A stretch of DNA of 64,000 nucleotides from an uncultured Oscillospiraceae bacterium. Lineage in GTDB: Bacteria; Bacillota; Clostridia; Oscillospirales; Ruminococcaceae. Where the stretch lies: NCBI GenBank assembly GCA_934446455.1, contig CAKSEE010000008.1:6418-70417 (forward strand). The letters run 5' to 3'. A program made the position numbers and the translations under genes. This document shows, piece by piece, positions 24,427 to 34,215 of this stretch. How positions within the stretch are numbered: the first letter of the stretch is position 1; each line of letters begins with the position of its first letter. Below the pieces are notes generated by a model that saw only the letters and a program-made list of their open reading frames with translations, did not search any database and was not told where the DNA came from.

Positions 24427-24622
24427 TTGGTAACCCTCCCACACGTTTGTCCTTTAATTATCCTGTGCTTGCTGCTGTATCCGCTGTTAATTTTAACTCA
24501 TGCTCAGCGTGTAACGTTTATACAAAGTGTTGACGCGCAGCGCACCGCCTAAACAGGCGGCATGCGCCGTCAGACCGTGAATTAAAAATAACTGCACTAA
24601 ATATCTGTATGCTAAGAAGCAA
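24427..24622 (-). other. Structured spacer between rpsD and rpoA
   Basis: 196 bases without a gene. Its centre (about 24529-24571) forms a long interrupted hairpin on the mRNA strand: TGACG, GCGCA and CCGCCT pair in turn with CGTCA, TGCGC and AGGCGG around the loop GTTT. No T-tract follows, so it is not an obvious terminator. A control or processing element is possible. Confidence 0.55.
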
Positions 24623-25225
24623 TTATTTAGAATACAGCTCGATAATTAAGTGCTCGGCGATCTCAAAGTCAAGATCGTCACGCTGGAACATACGGGTCAC
24701 CTTTGCGGTTGCAGCTTCCTTGTTTACGTCAAGCCACATAGGAACGAGTCTGCCGCCTGCAACTTCAGCGATTTCCTCGAACTTCTTGCTCTTCTTGCTC
24801 TTTTCTCTCAGGGAGATAACGTCGCCTACCTTAACTCTGTAGGAGGGGATGTCAACTCTCTTGCCGTTCACACAGAAATGACCGTGGGAAACGAGCTGAC
24901 GAGCCTCGCGGCGGGTGATAGCATAGCCCATTCTGAATACGATGTTATCAAGGCGGGACTCAAGCAGGCGGATAAGGTTCTCACCGGCGATACCCTCTTC
25001 CTTGGTAGCAAGCTCGTAGTAGTGGTAGAACTGCTTCTCAAGAACGCCGTAAACGAACTTGAGCTTCTGCTTCTCCTTGAGCTGGGTGCCGTATTCGGAA
25101 ACCTTCTTGCGCTTGTTGCCGTCGGGGTGTCTCTTGGACACCTTCTTCTCGGAGTAACCGAGAACTGCGGGGCTTATATCAAGGGATCTGCACTTCTTCA
25201 AAATCGGATCGCGATTTACTGCCAT
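24623..25225 (-). CDS. rpsD: Ribosomal protein S4
   Basis: 200 residues, 16S-binding assembly initiator. It starts MAVNRDPILKKCRSLDIS, has the S4 RNA-binding domain (RLDNIVFRMGYAITRREARQLVSHGH) and ends IIELYSK. It is the zinc-free form: the N-terminal CxxC pairs of zinc S4 are missing. It lies in the alpha part of the cluster, flanked by unusually long spacers of 101 and 196 bases. Confidence 0.97.
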   Translation of the reverse strand: MAVNRDPILKKCRSLDISPAVLGYSEKKVSKRHPDGNKRKKVSEYGTQLKEKQKLKFVYGVLEKQFYHYYELATKEEGIAGENLIRLLESRLDNIVFRMGYAITRREARQLVSHGHFCVNGKRVDIPSYRVKVGDVISLREKSKKSKKFEEIAEVAGGRLVPMWLDVNKEAATAKVTRMFQRDDLDFEIAEHLIIELYSK

Positions 25226-25326
25226 TGTATTATTTCCTCCGTTGTTCTAAATAGATATCGGCTCGACGCGCCCATCGCACGTCCTGCTGCCGACGCCGAG
25301 TAAACGAATAGCTCGGTTGTGTAAAA

Positions 25327-25728
25327 TCAGACGCGTCTTCTCTTGGGGGGACGGCATCCGTTGTGGGGAATGGGGGTTACGTCCTTAATGAGTTTAACCT
25401 CAAGACCTGCTGCCTGAAGCGCTCTGATAGCTGCCTCGCGTCCGGAACCGGGACCCTTTACGAAAACCTCAACAGTCTTAAGACCGTGCTCCATAGCTGC
25501 CTTTGCCGCAACGTCTGCCGCGGTCTGAGCTGCGAAAGGAGTGGACTTTCTGGAACCTCTGAAACCAAGTCCGCCTGCGCTTGCCCATGAAAGAGCGTTG
25601 CCCTGAAGGTCGGTGATGGTAACGATGGTATTGTTGAACGTAGACTGAATATGTGCTGCGCCGTTCTCAACGTTCTTGCGCTCGCGGCGTCTGCGAACTA
25701 CCTGCTTTGCACCTTTGGTTGCTGCCAT
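25327..25728 (-). CDS. rpsK: Ribosomal protein S11
   Basis: 133 residues of the 30S platform. [19 protein letters not shown] and the C-terminal [12 protein letters not shown] tail are diagnostic. It is 22 bases after rpsM and 101 bases before rpsD. Confidence 0.98.
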   Translation of the reverse strand: MAATKGAKQVVRRRRERKNVENGAAHIQSTFNNTIVTITDLQGNALSWASAGGLGFRGSRKSTPFAAQTAADVAAKAAMEHGLKTVEVFVKGPGSGREAAIRALQAAGLEVKLIKDVTPIPHNGCRPPKRRRV

Positions 25729-25750
25729 TTATTTTTTGCCCACCTTTCTA

Positions 25751-26122
25751 TTACTTCTTCTTGTTAGCAATGGTCTTCTTGGGACCCTTGCGGGTTCTGG
25801 CGTTGGTCTTTGTTCTCTGACCACGGCAGGGAAGACCCTTGCGGTGGCGAGTGCCGCGGAAGCAGTTGATCTCAACCAGACGCTTGATGTCGAGGGATAC
25901 CTTTCTTCTGAGGTCGCCCTCTACGAGATAGCCGTCGTTAGCGATTACTTCGCGGATCTTTGCTTCCTCGTCGTCGGTAAGGTCCTTGACGCGGGTGTCA
26001 GGATTTACGCCAGCCTTTGCCAGAATATCATTTGCAGACTTTCTGCCGATGCCGTATACATAGGTCAGACCGATTTCTACGCGCTTTTCCTTCGGCAGGT
26101 CTACACCAGCGATTCTTGCCAT
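25751..26122 (-). CDS. rpsM: Ribosomal protein S13
   Basis: 123 residues of the 30S head. [20 protein letters not shown] at the start and [22 protein letters not shown] near the end are signatures, with a basic tail reaching toward the decoding centre. It follows rpmJ by 33 bases. Confidence 0.98.
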   Translation of the reverse strand: MARIAGVDLPKEKRVEIGLTYVYGIGRKSANDILAKAGVNPDTRVKDLTDDEEAKIREVIANDGYLVEGDLRRKVSLDIKRLVEINCFRGTRHRKGLPCRGQRTKTNARTRKGPKKTIANKKK

Positions 26123-26155
26123 GTTTTTTCCTCCTCTATCGGATTTCGGACTTTA

Positions 26156-26269
26156 TCAGCCCTGTCTCTGCTTGTGTTTAGGTTCAACACAGATAACCAT
26201 TACTTTACCCTTGCGCTTGATAACCTTGCACTTATCGCACATGGGCTTTACTGAAGGTCTTACTTTCAT
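26156..26269 (-). CDS. rpmJ: Ribosomal protein L36
   Basis: 37 residues, read directly from the sequence: [20 protein letters not shown], then [17 protein letters not shown]. It keeps the zinc-binding set C11, C14, C27 and H32, so it is the zinc-dependent form. AAGGAGG lies upstream of the ATG at 26269. Its place between infA and rpsM is canonical. Confidence 0.95.
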   Translation of the reverse strand: MKVRPSVKPMCDKCKVIKRKGKVMVICVEPKHKQRQG

Positions 26270-26308
26270 TGAAACACCCTCCTTTAAGGTTTGTTTACTT
26301 TGCCGCCA

Positions 26309-26536
26309 TCACTTGGCACGCCATGTGATTCTGCCCTTTGTAAGGTCGTAAGGCGACATTTCAACGGTCACTTTGTCACCGGGCAGTATACGAATGTAGT
26401 TCATCCGCAGCTTGCCGCTTATATGAGCTAGGATCTGGTGACCGTTTGAAAGCTCTACCTTGAACTGTGCGTTCGGAAGAGCCTCAAGAATTACGCCTTC
26501 AACTTCCAATACATCTTCTTTAGACAAGCTATTCAC
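26309..26536 (-). CDS. infA: Translation initiation factor IF-1
   Basis: 75 residues with the S1/OB fold: [20 protein letters not shown], then [18 protein letters not shown] and [13 protein letters not shown]. It binds the 30S A-site during initiation. Its start overlaps the end of the KOW-protein gene by 8 bases. Confidence 0.97.
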   Translation of the reverse strand: MNSLSKEDVLEVEGVILEALPNAQFKVELSNGHQILAHISGKLRMNYIRILPGDKVTVEMSPYDLTKGRITWRAK

Positions 26537-26789
26537 TCTCCTCGGCGATGCTTTGCGTACTCAGCGCCCTGAGAGCGCTGCGCAGCTTTCTGTCCGTCAG
26601 CCCCTGCGGGTCTATAAATCCCGCAGTGGCACGGACGTGCCTGATATTCTTTTTTTTCGGGGAAAGAAGCTTGCGCTCCTTACCGTCTGCGACGTACACA
26701 ACGCCGCTCTCAGCTCCCGTGACAACGAACCACCGCCCGATGTCATGCCCCGCGGAGCTTATAACAACCGTTCCTGCTTTTATCTGCAT
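26529..26789 (-). CDS. KOW-domain RNA-binding protein (L14e-like)
   Basis: 86 residues. The N-terminal KOW motif ([20 protein letters not shown]) resembles the L14e/YbxF-type proteins that Clostridia often encode between map and infA. The C-terminal half is basic then acidic. Its role is presumed to be in ribosome or RNA binding but is not established. It is 11 bases after map. Confidence 0.85.
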   Translation of the reverse strand: MQIKAGTVVISSAGHDIGRWFVVTGAESGVVYVADGKERKLLSPKKKNIRHVRATAGFIDPQGLTDRKLRSALRALSTQSIAEESE

Positions 26790-26800
26790 AAGTTACCGTG

Positions 26801-27556
26801 TCAGTGCGACGGGAGCGTCAGTATTATCGGCTCGCCGTTCGTTACCGCGATCGAATGTTCAAAGTGGCAGGACAGCGACCCGTCTGTCGTCACCACCGTC
26901 CACTTGTCGGACAGAATGTTGACCTCGGGGGAGTTCGTGTTCACCATAGGTTCAATGGCTATCGTCATGCCGGGAGTGAGGCGCGGACCTCTGCCGGGCC
27001 TGCCGTAGTTCGGCACCTCGGGGTCCTCGTGCATCTCTCTGCCCAGGCCGTGACCTATGAACTTTCTGCACACCGCATAGCCGTAGCTTTCGACGTGCTG
27101 CTGCACCGCGTTTGAGATATCGCCTATCCTGTTTCCGGCGACTGCCTGTTCGATGCCCTTGTAGAGCGCCTCCTCGGTAGCCTTCATTATGCGCTCCGCC
27201 TCGGCGCTTACCGTGCCCACGCGGAACGTTTTTGTGTTATCGCCCATGAAGCCGTCAAGCTCCGCGACGATATCGCAGGAGATTATGTCGCCCTCCTTGA
27301 GAATCTTCTTTTTGGAGGGAATGCCGTGGATAAGCTCCTCATTCACCGAAAAGCAGTTATGCCCGGGAAATCCGCCGTAGCCCTTGCAGGGGGAGTGCCC
27401 TCCCTTGGAAACGATGTAGTCGTTCACTATCCTGTCAAGCTCCCACGTGGAAATGCCCGCTACCGCGTTCTTTCCCGCAAGCTCGAGCGCCTGCGCTGCA
27501 AGCTCGCCTGCTTTGAGCATAAATTTCAGCTCGGTTGGATTTTTGATCTGAATCAT
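26801..27556 (-). CDS. map: Methionine aminopeptidase, type I
   Basis: Removes the initiator Met from new proteins. 251 residues. Metal ligands are visible in order: GDIISCDIVAELDGFMGDNTKTF (two Asp), GHGLGREMHEDPEVPN (His and Glu), and TPGMTIAIEPMV plus DGSLSCHFEHSIAVT (Glu). It has no N-terminal extension. It sits 24 bases after adk in the usual secY-adk-map order. Confidence 0.97.
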   Translation of the reverse strand: MIQIKNPTELKFMLKAGELAAQALELAGKNAVAGISTWELDRIVNDYIVSKGGHSPCKGYGGFPGHNCFSVNEELIHGIPSKKKILKEGDIISCDIVAELDGFMGDNTKTFRVGTVSAEAERIMKATEEALYKGIEQAVAGNRIGDISNAVQQHVESYGYAVCRKFIGHGLGREMHEDPEVPNYGRPGRGPRLTPGMTIAIEPMVNTNSPEVNILSDKWTVVTTDGSLSCHFEHSIAVTNGEPIILTLPSH

Positions 27557-27580
27557 GTGATCCTGCTCTCTAACAAGGGT

Positions 27581-28213
27581 TTAGCCCTTGACAGCTGCGA
27601 GGGTGAGCTTCGACGTTTCGGCGATCTCGTCCTGACCAACTACCGTTACGAGCTTTCCTCTTGCGGCATAGAAGTCCTTGAGGGGAGCCGTCTTTTCGTG
27701 GTAGGTCGCAAGCCTTGCGATAACAGTCTCGGGCTTGTCGTCCGCTCTCTGTACAACCTTGCCGCCGCAGGCATCGCAGATGCCCTCGACCTTGGTAGGC
27801 TTGTACTCGATGTGATACGAATTACCGCACTTCTCGCATACGCGTCTGCCCGACATTCTCGCTGTGATTTTCTCATCGGGAACGCTTATCTCAATGACCT
27901 TATCTATATTCACACCCATTTTTTCAAGAGCCTCTGCCTGCGCTACGGTTCTGGGGAAGCCGTCGAGGATAAAGCCGTTCTTGGCGTCGTCCTGTGCGAT
28001 CCTGTCCTTGAGAATACCGATAACGATCTCGTCGGGAACAAGCTCGCCCGCTTCCATCTTCTCCTTAGCCGCAAGACCTGCGGGTGTGCCGTTCTTCACC
28101 GCCTCACGAAGCATATTGCCCGTGGAGATTGCGGGAATACCCAGCTCCTTGCAGACTACCTCTGCCTGTGTGCCCTTGCCTGCGCCCGGAGCGCCTAAAA
28201 AAATCATGTTCAT
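27581..28213 (-). CDS. adk: Adenylate kinase with zinc-binding lid
   Basis: Converts AMP and ATP to 2 ADP. 210 residues from the ATG at 28213 (AAGGAG 7 bases upstream; a second ATG two codons later is less well placed). The P-loop is GAPGAGKGTQ. The lid carries two Cys pairs (CEKCGNSYH... and ...CDACGG), the zinc-bearing form common in Gram-positives. DGFPRTVAQAEAL is the AMP-site segment. Confidence 0.97.
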   Translation of the reverse strand: MNMIFLGAPGAGKGTQAEVVCKELGIPAISTGNMLREAVKNGTPAGLAAKEKMEAGELVPDEIVIGILKDRIAQDDAKNGFILDGFPRTVAQAEALEKMGVNIDKVIEISVPDEKITARMSGRRVCEKCGNSYHIEYKPTKVEGICDACGGKVVQRADDKPETVIARLATYHEKTAPLKDFYAARGKLVTVVGQDEIAETSKLTLAAVKG

Positions 28214-28290
28214 AGCAATACTCCTTGTGTCTGTTGGGTCAAGCACACCTCCCACGAGCCCTGCGGCCCGTGAAGGAGTGCAAAGAGTCT

Positions 28291-29637
28291 TTAATCAAGG
28301 AAGCCCTTGTGGTGATGAACCATTATCTGGCTCTCAAGCGAACGAACCGTTTCGAGTGCAACGCCGACTACGATAAGCATCGTCGTGCCGCCGAGGGATA
28401 CGTTGAGCTTGGTTACAAGCGCGAAGATAATGGGGAATATAGCGATAATTCCGAGGAATATAGCGCCGATAAGTGTTATCTTGTTGAGAGAGTTGTAAAT
28501 AAAGTCCGAAGTGGGCTTGCCGGGACGATAACCCGGAATAGCGCCGTTGTTCTTCTTGAGGTTATTAGCTATCTCAACAGGGTTGAATGTGATGGATACA
28601 TAGAAGTAGTTGAAAAGTATTATCAGTATGAAGTAAACCACCGCGTAAACGGGGCTGCTCTGACTGAATACATACCTTATCGCACCGTCCCAGAATCCCG
28701 TGCCCGTACCGTCGATACCGAAGAAGTAGCAAATCGTCTGCGGAAGGCTCATTATCGACATTGCGAAGATTATGGGCATAACGCCTGACATTGCAACCTT
28801 GATCGGAATGTGGGTGGACTGACCGCCGTACATCTTCCTGCCGACAACGCGCTTTGCGTACTGGACGGGAATGCGGCGTTCTGCGTTCGTCATATAGATA
28901 ACGAACCATATCATCACGAGGAACACGATAACAATGAGTACAACGTAGATGATGTTGGACATCTTCTGCTTGCACAGCTCTATGAAATACTCTACCGTGC
29001 CGGGAAGGTTTGAAATGATACCCGCGAAGAGTATCATGGAGATACCGTTGCCGATACCTTTTTCGTTGATTCGGTCGCCAAGCCATATAATGAGCGAAGC
29101 GCCCGCAACGAAGCAGCCGATTATGCACACTGCCGAGAGGATAACGCTGAACATATCATCGTTTTTACCGTAAAGAACGTCGCCGTACTTCAGGATAGCC
29201 GTGTGCTGATCGTTCTGGTTAAGACCGTTTCTGAGCGTGAAGTAGAACGCAGTCGCCTGGAAAATCGCAAGCGCTAATGAAACGATCTTTGTAATGGTGT
29301 TCATCTTCTTCTGGCCTTCCTCGCCCTCCTTGGATAGTTTCTCCAGGGCGGGTATGGCAACAGCCAGCAGCTGTATGATGATCGACGCATTGATGTAAGG
29401 CGTAATCGACATTGCCAACAATGTACCCTTGCCAAGCGAGCCGCCCGTCATTACGTCGAGGTAATTCAGCAGCGACGCGTCGCCCATCATTGTAGATATG
29501 GCGGCGTTGTCGAGGAAGGGAACAAAGATGTTCGAGCCTAAGCGGAAAAGGATAATGATGAACAGAGTATACAAAATCTTTTTACGCAGCTGAGTGTCGA
29601 CCCATGCGTTGCGAAAGACTGTAATCATCCCGTTCAT
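28291..29637 (-). CDS. secY: Protein translocase channel subunit SecY
   Basis: 448 residues, ten transmembrane helices. RLGSNIFVPFLDN near the start and the plug/TM2 region GGSLGKGTLLAMSITPYINASI are SecY signatures, as is NPVEIANNLKKNNGAIPGYRPG in the C-terminal cytosolic loop. Its ATG overlaps the rplO stop as TAATG. Confidence 0.98.
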   Translation of the reverse strand: MNGMITVFRNAWVDTQLRKKILYTLFIIILFRLGSNIFVPFLDNAAISTMMGDASLLNYLDVMTGGSLGKGTLLAMSITPYINASIIIQLLAVAIPALEKLSKEGEEGQKKMNTITKIVSLALAIFQATAFYFTLRNGLNQNDQHTAILKYGDVLYGKNDDMFSVILSAVCIIGCFVAGASLIIWLGDRINEKGIGNGISMILFAGIISNLPGTVEYFIELCKQKMSNIIYVVLIVIVFLVMIWFVIYMTNAERRIPVQYAKRVVGRKMYGGQSTHIPIKVAMSGVMPIIFAMSIMSLPQTICYFFGIDGTGTGFWDGAIRYVFSQSSPVYAVVYFILIILFNYFYVSITFNPVEIANNLKKNNGAIPGYRPGKPTSDFIYNSLNKITLIGAIFLGIIAIFPIIFALVTKLNVSLGGTTMLIVVGVALETVRSLESQIMVHHHKGFLD

Positions 29638-30080
29638 TAGATCACCTCAGCCTTTCCGCCTGCCTTTTCTATTTTTTCCTGAGCCTGTGCGGTGAACTTT
29701 ACTGCCTTTACTGTAAGGCTCTTGGTAAGCTCGCCGTTGCCGAGGATCTTGATGCCGTCCTTAGCGTCCTTGATAGCGCCGCAGTCGATAAGAGCTGCCG
29801 CGTCAACGACTGCGCCGTTTTCAAAACGGTCGTTGAGAACGGACACGTTTACTGTCGCATACTCAGCAGCGAAGATGTTGTTAAAGCCTCTCTTGGGCAT
29901 TCTTCTCTGCAGAGGCATCTGACCGCCTTCAAAGCCGGGTCTGATAGAGCCGCCGGAACGAGCCTTCTGACCCTTGTGGCCCTTGCCTGCCGTCTTACCG
30001 TTACCGGAACCGTGGCCGCGGCCGATGCGCTTTACGTCCTTGACAGAGCCCTCAGCGGGCTGTAATTCGTGAAGCTTCAT
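29637..30080 (-). CDS. rplO: Ribosomal protein L15
   Basis: 147 residues. The Gly-rich [23 protein letters not shown]-terminal tail and [18 protein letters not shown] are diagnostic. It is coupled to secY by a TAATG overlap. Confidence 0.98.
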   Translation of the reverse strand: MKLHELQPAEGSVKDVKRIGRGHGSGNGKTAGKGHKGQKARSGGSIRPGFEGGQMPLQRRMPKRGFNNIFAAEYATVNVSVLNDRFENGAVVDAAALIDCGAIKDAKDGIKILGNGELTKSLTVKAVKFTAQAQEKIEKAGGKAEVI

Positions 30081-30125
30081 AGTAGCTTTGCACCCCCTAG
30101 TAAATTTAGAATGTTACTGTGTTAA

Positions 30126-30302
30126 TCAAACCTCTTCAACCTTTACCAGGTGAGCGATAGTCTTGATTTTACCCTTTGTTGCCTCGTTGTCGGGCTGAGT
30201 TGTAGCAGAGTTCACCTTGCGCAGACCGAGGGAATACGCTGTGGCGATCTGATTCTTCTTGCAGCTGTTAAGCGAGCGTACAAGTGTTATTTTAAGTGCC
30301 AT
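30126..30302 (-). CDS. rpmD: Ribosomal protein L30
   Basis: 58 residues, translated directly from the sequence: MALKITLVRSLNSCKKNQIA at the start, LGLRKVNSATTQPD in the middle and HLVKVEEV at the end. Length and core match bacterial L30. GGAAAGGAAG lies before the ATG at 30302. Confidence 0.95.
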   Translation of the reverse strand: MALKITLVRSLNSCKKNQIATAYSLGLRKVNSATTQPDNEATKGKIKTIAHLVKVEEV

Positions 30303-30330
30303 CTGTATTTCTTCCTTTCCTACGCGAGAA

Positions 30331-30822
30331 TCAAAGGTCCTTTACGGACTTGCCTCTGAGCGCTGCGACCTCTTCCGCGGTTCTGAGCGCGGTAAGACCT
30401 GCCATTGTTGCGCGAACAACGTTGCAGGGGTTGTTGGAGCGCAGGGACTTTGTACGGATATTCTTGATACCAGCCATCTCGATTACCGCACGAACAGGGC
30501 CGCCTGCGATAACGCCGGTACCCTCGGGAGCGGGACGCATGAGAACTGCGCCTGCGCCGAACTTGCCTGTAATCTCGTGGGGAATGGTAGTGCCCTTGAG
30601 TGCTATCTTGTGAAGATTCTTCTTTGCGTCCTCAAGACCCTTGCGGATAGCGTCGGGAACCTCGTTAGACTTGCCCATTCCGAAGCCGACTGTGCCGTTG
30701 CCGTCGCCGACAACTACCAGTGCGGAGAACTTCATGATGCGTCCGCCCTTAACGGTCTTGGATACGCGGTTGATATATACGACCTTTTCCTGAAGCTCGG
30801 TGTCGTTTACTATATTTGCCAA
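30331..30822 (-). CDS. rpsE: Ribosomal protein S5
   Basis: 163 residues. The N-terminal double-stranded RNA-binding domain ([29 protein letters not shown]) and C-terminal [18 protein letters not shown] are typical. It helps mRNA unwinding and accuracy on the 30S. It is 15 bases after rplR. Confidence 0.98.
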   Translation of the reverse strand: MANIVNDTELQEKVVYINRVSKTVKGGRIMKFSALVVVGDGNGTVGFGMGKSNEVPDAIRKGLEDAKKNLHKIALKGTTIPHEITGKFGAGAVLMRPAPEGTGVIAGGPVRAVIEMAGIKNIRTKSLRSNNPCNVVRATMAGLTALRTAEEVAALRGKSVKDL

Positions 30823-30837
30823 GTTATTCCCTCCTTA

Positions 30838-31197
30838 TCAGAATTTAAGTCCGCCTTCTCTTGCGCCCTCGGCGAGAGCAGCAACTCTGCCGTGGTACAC
30901 ATAGCCGCCTCTGTCGAAAACGACATTGGTGATGCCTGCTGCGGCAGCCTTCTGAGCTATCATCCGGCCAACCTTCTTTGCAGCCTCGCAGTTGCCGCCG
31001 AAGTCCTCAAAGCCCTTTTCGGTGGAAGAAGCAGCAGCGAGTGTAACACCCTTTACGTCATCAATGATCTGAGCGTAAATGTGCTGCGACGAACGGAAAA
31101 CATTGAGTCTGGGGCACTCAGCAGTACCGCTGATCTTAGCGCGAACGCGTGCATGGCGGCGAAGCCTGCTCTTGTTCTTGTCAATAACTTTAACCAT
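30838..31197 (-). CDS. rplR: Ribosomal protein L18
   Basis: 119 residues; binds 5S r[37 protein letters not shown] and the tail [17 protein letters not shown] are characteristic. It is 24 bases after rplF. Confidence 0.98.
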   Translation of the reverse strand: MVKVIDKNKSRLRRHARVRAKISGTAECPRLNVFRSSQHIYAQIIDDVKGVTLAAASSTEKGFEDFGGNCEAAKKVGRMIAQKAAAAGITNVVFDRGGYVYHGRVAALAEGAREGGLKF

Positions 31198-31221
31198 TTA
31201 TTTTCAGTCCTTTCGTCGAGA

Positions 31222-31767
31222 TTACTTCTTACCCTTGCCGGCTTTACCTTCCTTGCGGCGGATAGTTTCCTCGGCATACTTGATGCCCTTGCCCTTGTAA
31301 GGCTCAGGCGGGCGCTTGCTTCTGATCTCGGAAGCCATCTGACCAACCTTCTGCTTGTCGATGCCTGTTACGATGATCTTATTGGGAGCGGGAACCTCGA
31401 GCTTTATCTCGTCGGTATCCGATACGATTACCTGGTGGGAGAAGCCAAGGTTCATGATAACGTCCTTGCCCTTCTTCTCGCATCTGTAGCCGACGCCGTT
31501 TATCTCAAGCTCCTTCCTGAAGCCCTCTGTAACGCCTGTTACCATGTTGTGAACGAGCGTTCTTGTAAGGCCGTGGAGCGACTTGCTGAGATTCTCGTCA
31601 TCGGGACGCTCAACTATGACCTGTGAGCCGTCGAGGGAGATCTTCATAAGGTGGTTGAACTCCTTGGTGATCGTACCCTTGGGACCCTTTACTGTAACAA
31701 CAGGACCGTCGATTTTTACCTCAACACCTGCGGGAACAGCAATAGGCAGTTTACCAATTCTAGACAT
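31222..31767 (-). CDS. rplF: Ribosomal protein L6
   Basis: 181 residues from ATG 31767 ([17 protein letters not shown]), preceded by AGGAGG; an ATG 17 codons upstream lies in the rpsH end and is not used. The tail signature [19 protein letters not shown] is intact. It is 16 bases after rpsH. Confidence 0.98.
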   Translation of the reverse strand: MSRIGKLPIAVPAGVEVKIDGPVVTVKGPKGTITKEFNHLMKISLDGSQVIVERPDDENLSKSLHGLTRTLVHNMVTGVTEGFRKELEINGVGYRCEKKGKDVIMNLGFSHQVIVSDTDEIKLEVPAPNKIIVTGIDKQKVGQMASEIRSKRPPEPYKGKGIKYAEETIRRKEGKAGKGKK

Positions 31768-31783
31768 ATTACTATTCCTCCTA

Positions 31784-32182
31784 TTACCAGATGAAAGCAA
31801 GGACTTCGCCGCCGACATTCAGCTCGCGAGCCTTCTTGTCGGTCATAATGCCCTTGGAGGTGGATACTATTGCAATACCCAGACCCTTCATTACCTTAGG
31901 CATATCCTTGCAGTTTGAGTAAATTCTCAGACCGGGCTTGGAAACGCGGCGGAGACCGGTTATTACCTGTGCCCTTGTGTCTGTGTACTTGAGTGTTACT
32001 CTGATGACGCCCTGCTTGTTATCATCAATTACCTTAAAGGACTTGATGTAACCCTCATCAAGAAGGATCTGAGCGATCTGCTTCTTCATGTTGGAAGCGG
32101 GGATGTCAACAGATGCGTGCTTTGCAGAGTTTGCATTACGGATTCTCGTGAGCATATCTGCGATCGTGTCAGTAATCTGCAT
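31784..32182 (-). CDS. rpsH: Ribosomal protein S8
   Basis: 132 residues, a 16S central-domain binder. It starts [20 protein letters not shown] and ends with [26 protein letters not shown]. In E. coli S8 represses the spc operon by binding its mRNA. Here a 171-base structured spacer lies directly upstream of its start, with AGGAGG next to the closing stem. Confidence 0.98.
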   Translation of the reverse strand: MQITDTIADMLTRIRNANSAKHASVDIPASNMKKQIAQILLDEGYIKSFKVIDDNKQGVIRVTLKYTDTRAQVITGLRRVSKPGLRIYSNCKDMPKVMKGLGIAIVSTSKGIMTDKKARELNVGGEVLAFIW

Positions 32183-32353
32183 TCATTTACCTCCTATACG
32201 AAAGCCGTTACGGACTCCAGTTCGTCCGTCGTACTGTCATGATTTGCCCTTTCGGGCTGTATTTGAGCCGAGCTTTAATTCGTATGAAAAACCCGCCCGG
32301 CGAGGGAACAGATTATCGGGGAGCTGCTGTTTCGACGTTCCTGAAGCGGGGAA
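32183..32353 (-). other. Structured spacer before rpsH
   Basis: 171 bases without a gene. On the mRNA strand ATACGAA pairs with TTCGTAT next to the rpsH Shine-Dalgarno sequence. Inside lie hairpins GCCCGAAAGGGC and ACGGAC...GTCCGT. It lies between rpsZ and rpsH, genes usually a few tens of bases apart, so a regulatory structure is plausible. Confidence 0.55.
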
Positions 32354-32539
32354 TTACCAGCTTGCCTTCTTTACGCCGGGAAGCTGACCCTTGTAAGCAA
32401 GCTCTCTGAAGCAAATTCTGCAAATGCCGAACTTGCGCAGGTACGCGTGAGGTCTGCCGCAGAGCTTGCATCTGTTGTAAGCTCTGGTGGAGAACTTCGG
32501 CGTTCTCTGCTGCTTAGCGATCATAGACTTTTTTGCCAT
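32354..32539 (-). CDS. rpsZ: Ribosomal protein S14, zinc type
   Basis: 61 residues, the short C-plus form. Zinc cysteines are in [22 protein letters not shown] (two CxxC pairs). It follows rplE by 23 bases, canonical order. Confidence 0.97.
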   Translation of the reverse strand: MAKKSMIAKQQRTPKFSTRAYNRCKLCGRPHAYLRKFGICRICFRELAYKGQLPGVKKASW

Positions 32540-32562
32540 AACTTATTCCTGCGTCCTTTCTA

Positions 32563-33102
32563 TCACTTCTCGAAGGGAGCGCCCATAAGGCTGAGCAGCT
32601 CTCTTGCTTCTTCGTCCGTCTTAGCGGTCGTGATAAAGTTGATATCCATGCCGCGTACAGCCTCTACCTTATCGAACTCGATCTCGGGGAAGATGAGCTG
32701 CTCCTTCAGACCGAAGGAATAGTTGCCTCTTCCGTCGAAAGAGTTGGGGTTGATGCCTCTGAAGTCGCGTACACGGGGGAGAGCGACGTTGAAAAGTCTG
32801 TCGAGGAACTCGTACATGATATCGCCGCGAAGCGTTACCTTTACGCCGATTATCTGTCCCTCTCTGAGCTTGAAGTTAGCTACAGACTTCTTGGAACGGC
32901 ACGCAACAGGCTTCTGACCTGTGATCTGTGCAAGCTCGCCCATAACGGTCTCGATTATCTTTGCGTTCTCCTTCGCCTCGCCGCAGCCAACATTGACTAC
33001 GATCTTGTCAAGCTTCGGGGTCTGCATAACAGACTTGTAGCCGAACTTCTTGAAAAGGGCGGGAGCAACGGTTTCCTTGTAGAAATCCTTCATTCTAGCC
33101 AT
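32563..33102 (-). CDS. rplE: Ribosomal protein L5
   Basis: 179 residues; binds 5S rRNA and contacts P-site t[41 protein letters not shown] and [18 protein letters not shown] are diagnostic. An 85-base spacer separates it from the upstream rplX. Confidence 0.98.
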   Translation of the reverse strand: MARMKDFYKETVAPALFKKFGYKSVMQTPKLDKIVVNVGCGEAKENAKIIETVMGELAQITGQKPVACRSKKSVANFKLREGQIIGVKVTLRGDIMYEFLDRLFNVALPRVRDFRGINPNSFDGRGNYSFGLKEQLIFPEIEFDKVEAVRGMDINFITTAKTDEEARELLSLMGAPFEK

Positions 33103-33187
33103 TGTGATTAACTCCTATCTGACAGCCGGATTTTAATGCGCAGCACATAAGCTGTGCACTGCTTATATCCGACCTATCTCGGCTTTA
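33103..33187 (-). other. Hairpin-rich spacer between rplX and rplE
   Basis: 85 bases. On the mRNA strand GCAGTGCAC pairs with GTGC-TGC around AGCTTAT, inside an outer CGGAT/ATCCG stem. No T-tract follows. Function is unknown. Confidence 0.5.
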
Positions 33188-33508
33188 TCAATACTTGAGC
33201 TCTGCGCCGCAGTGCTTGCAGACTCTTATCTTCTTGCCGTCCTCGATCTTGTGAGCGACTCTCGTGGTCTTGTCGCACTTGGGGCAAACGAGCATTACCT
33301 TGGACGCGTACATAGCGCCCTCTGCCTCGATTCTGCCGCCGAGCTGACCCTGCGCCCTGGGCTTAACATGCTTTGTTACCTTGTTTACGCCCTCTACGAT
33401 GACCTTGTTTTCCTTTGCGGATACGCTGACAACCTTGCCCTGCTTGCCCTTTTCCGCGCCGCTGATCACCTGTACTTTATCGCCTGTTTTAACGTTTAAG
33501 CTATTCAT
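33188..33508 (-). CDS. rplX: Ribosomal protein L24
   Basis: 106 residues. The N-terminal KOW motif ([21 protein letters not shown]) initiates 23S folding. The C-terminus has two CxxC pairs (VCPKCDK, VCKHCG) forming a zinc ribbon, a variant found in many Firmicutes. It is 13 bases after rplN. Confidence 0.98.
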   Translation of the reverse strand: MNSLNVKTGDKVQVISGAEKGKQGKVVSVSAKENKVIVEGVNKVTKHVKPRAQGQLGGRIEAEGAMYASKVMLVCPKCDKTTRVAHKIEDGKKIRVCKHCGAELKY

Positions 33509-33521
33509 ACGGTCGGCCTCC

Positions 33522-33890
33522 TTACAGTACCTCAGGAGCGAGCGACAGGATCTTCATGAAGTCCTTGTCACGCAGCTCTCTGGCAACCGGCCCAAAAATA
33601 CGAGTTCCCTTCGGATTTTTGTCCTCTTTGATGATAACCGCTGCATTCTCGTCGAAGCGGATATAAGTTCCGTCGTCGCGGCGAAGACCCTTTGCGGAAC
33701 GAACAACAACGCACTTTACAACGTCGCCCTTCTTAACAACGCCGCCGGGTGTTGCCTTCTTAACGGAAGCTATGATTACGTCACCGATGTTTGCATATCT
33801 TCTGCGGGTACCGCCCAGCACTCTGATACACATAAGCTCCTTTGCGCCTGTATTGTCGGCAACCTTAAGCAATGTCTGCATCTGAATCAT
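33522..33890 (-). CDS. rplN: Ribosomal protein L14
   Basis: 122 residues. [21 protein letters not shown] and [26 protein letters not shown] are the standard ends. It lies 48 bases after rpsQ. Confidence 0.98.
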   Translation of the reverse strand: MIQMQTLLKVADNTGAKELMCIRVLGGTRRRYANIGDVIIASVKKATPGGVVKKGDVVKCVVVRSAKGLRRDDGTYIRFDENAAVIIKEDKNPKGTRIFGPVARELRDKDFMKILSLAPEVL

Positions 33891-33938
33891 GACTTTGCTA
33901 CTCCTTTCGTAATTTTACAAAATATAATTGCCGCCAGA

Positions 33939-34193
33939 TTACTTAGCGCGCTCGATAACGTTCACAAGACGCCATCTCTTCTGCTTGGAGAGGGGACGGG
34001 TCTCCATGATCTCAACTCTGTCGCCAATACCGCAGGTGTTGTTCTCATCGTGAGCCTTGAGCCTGATGGTGCGCTTTACGATCTTCTTGTAAAGAGGATG
34101 ACGAACATTGTCCTCGATAGCAACAACTATGGTCTTGTCCATCTTATTGCTGACTACCTTGCCGATTCTTGTTTTTCTCAGAGATCTTTCCAT
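33939..34193 (-). CDS. rpsQ: Ribosomal protein S17
   Basis: 84 residues, OB fold. [23 protein letters not shown] and [21 protein letters not shown] are diagnostic. It is 22 bases after rpmC. Confidence 0.98.
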   Translation of the reverse strand: MERSLRKTRIGKVVSNKMDKTIVVAIEDNVRHPLYKKIVKRTIRLKAHDENNTCGIGDRVEIMETRPLSKQKRWRLVNVIERAK

Positions 34194-34215
34194 GTTTAGT
34201 TCTTATCCTCCTTCC

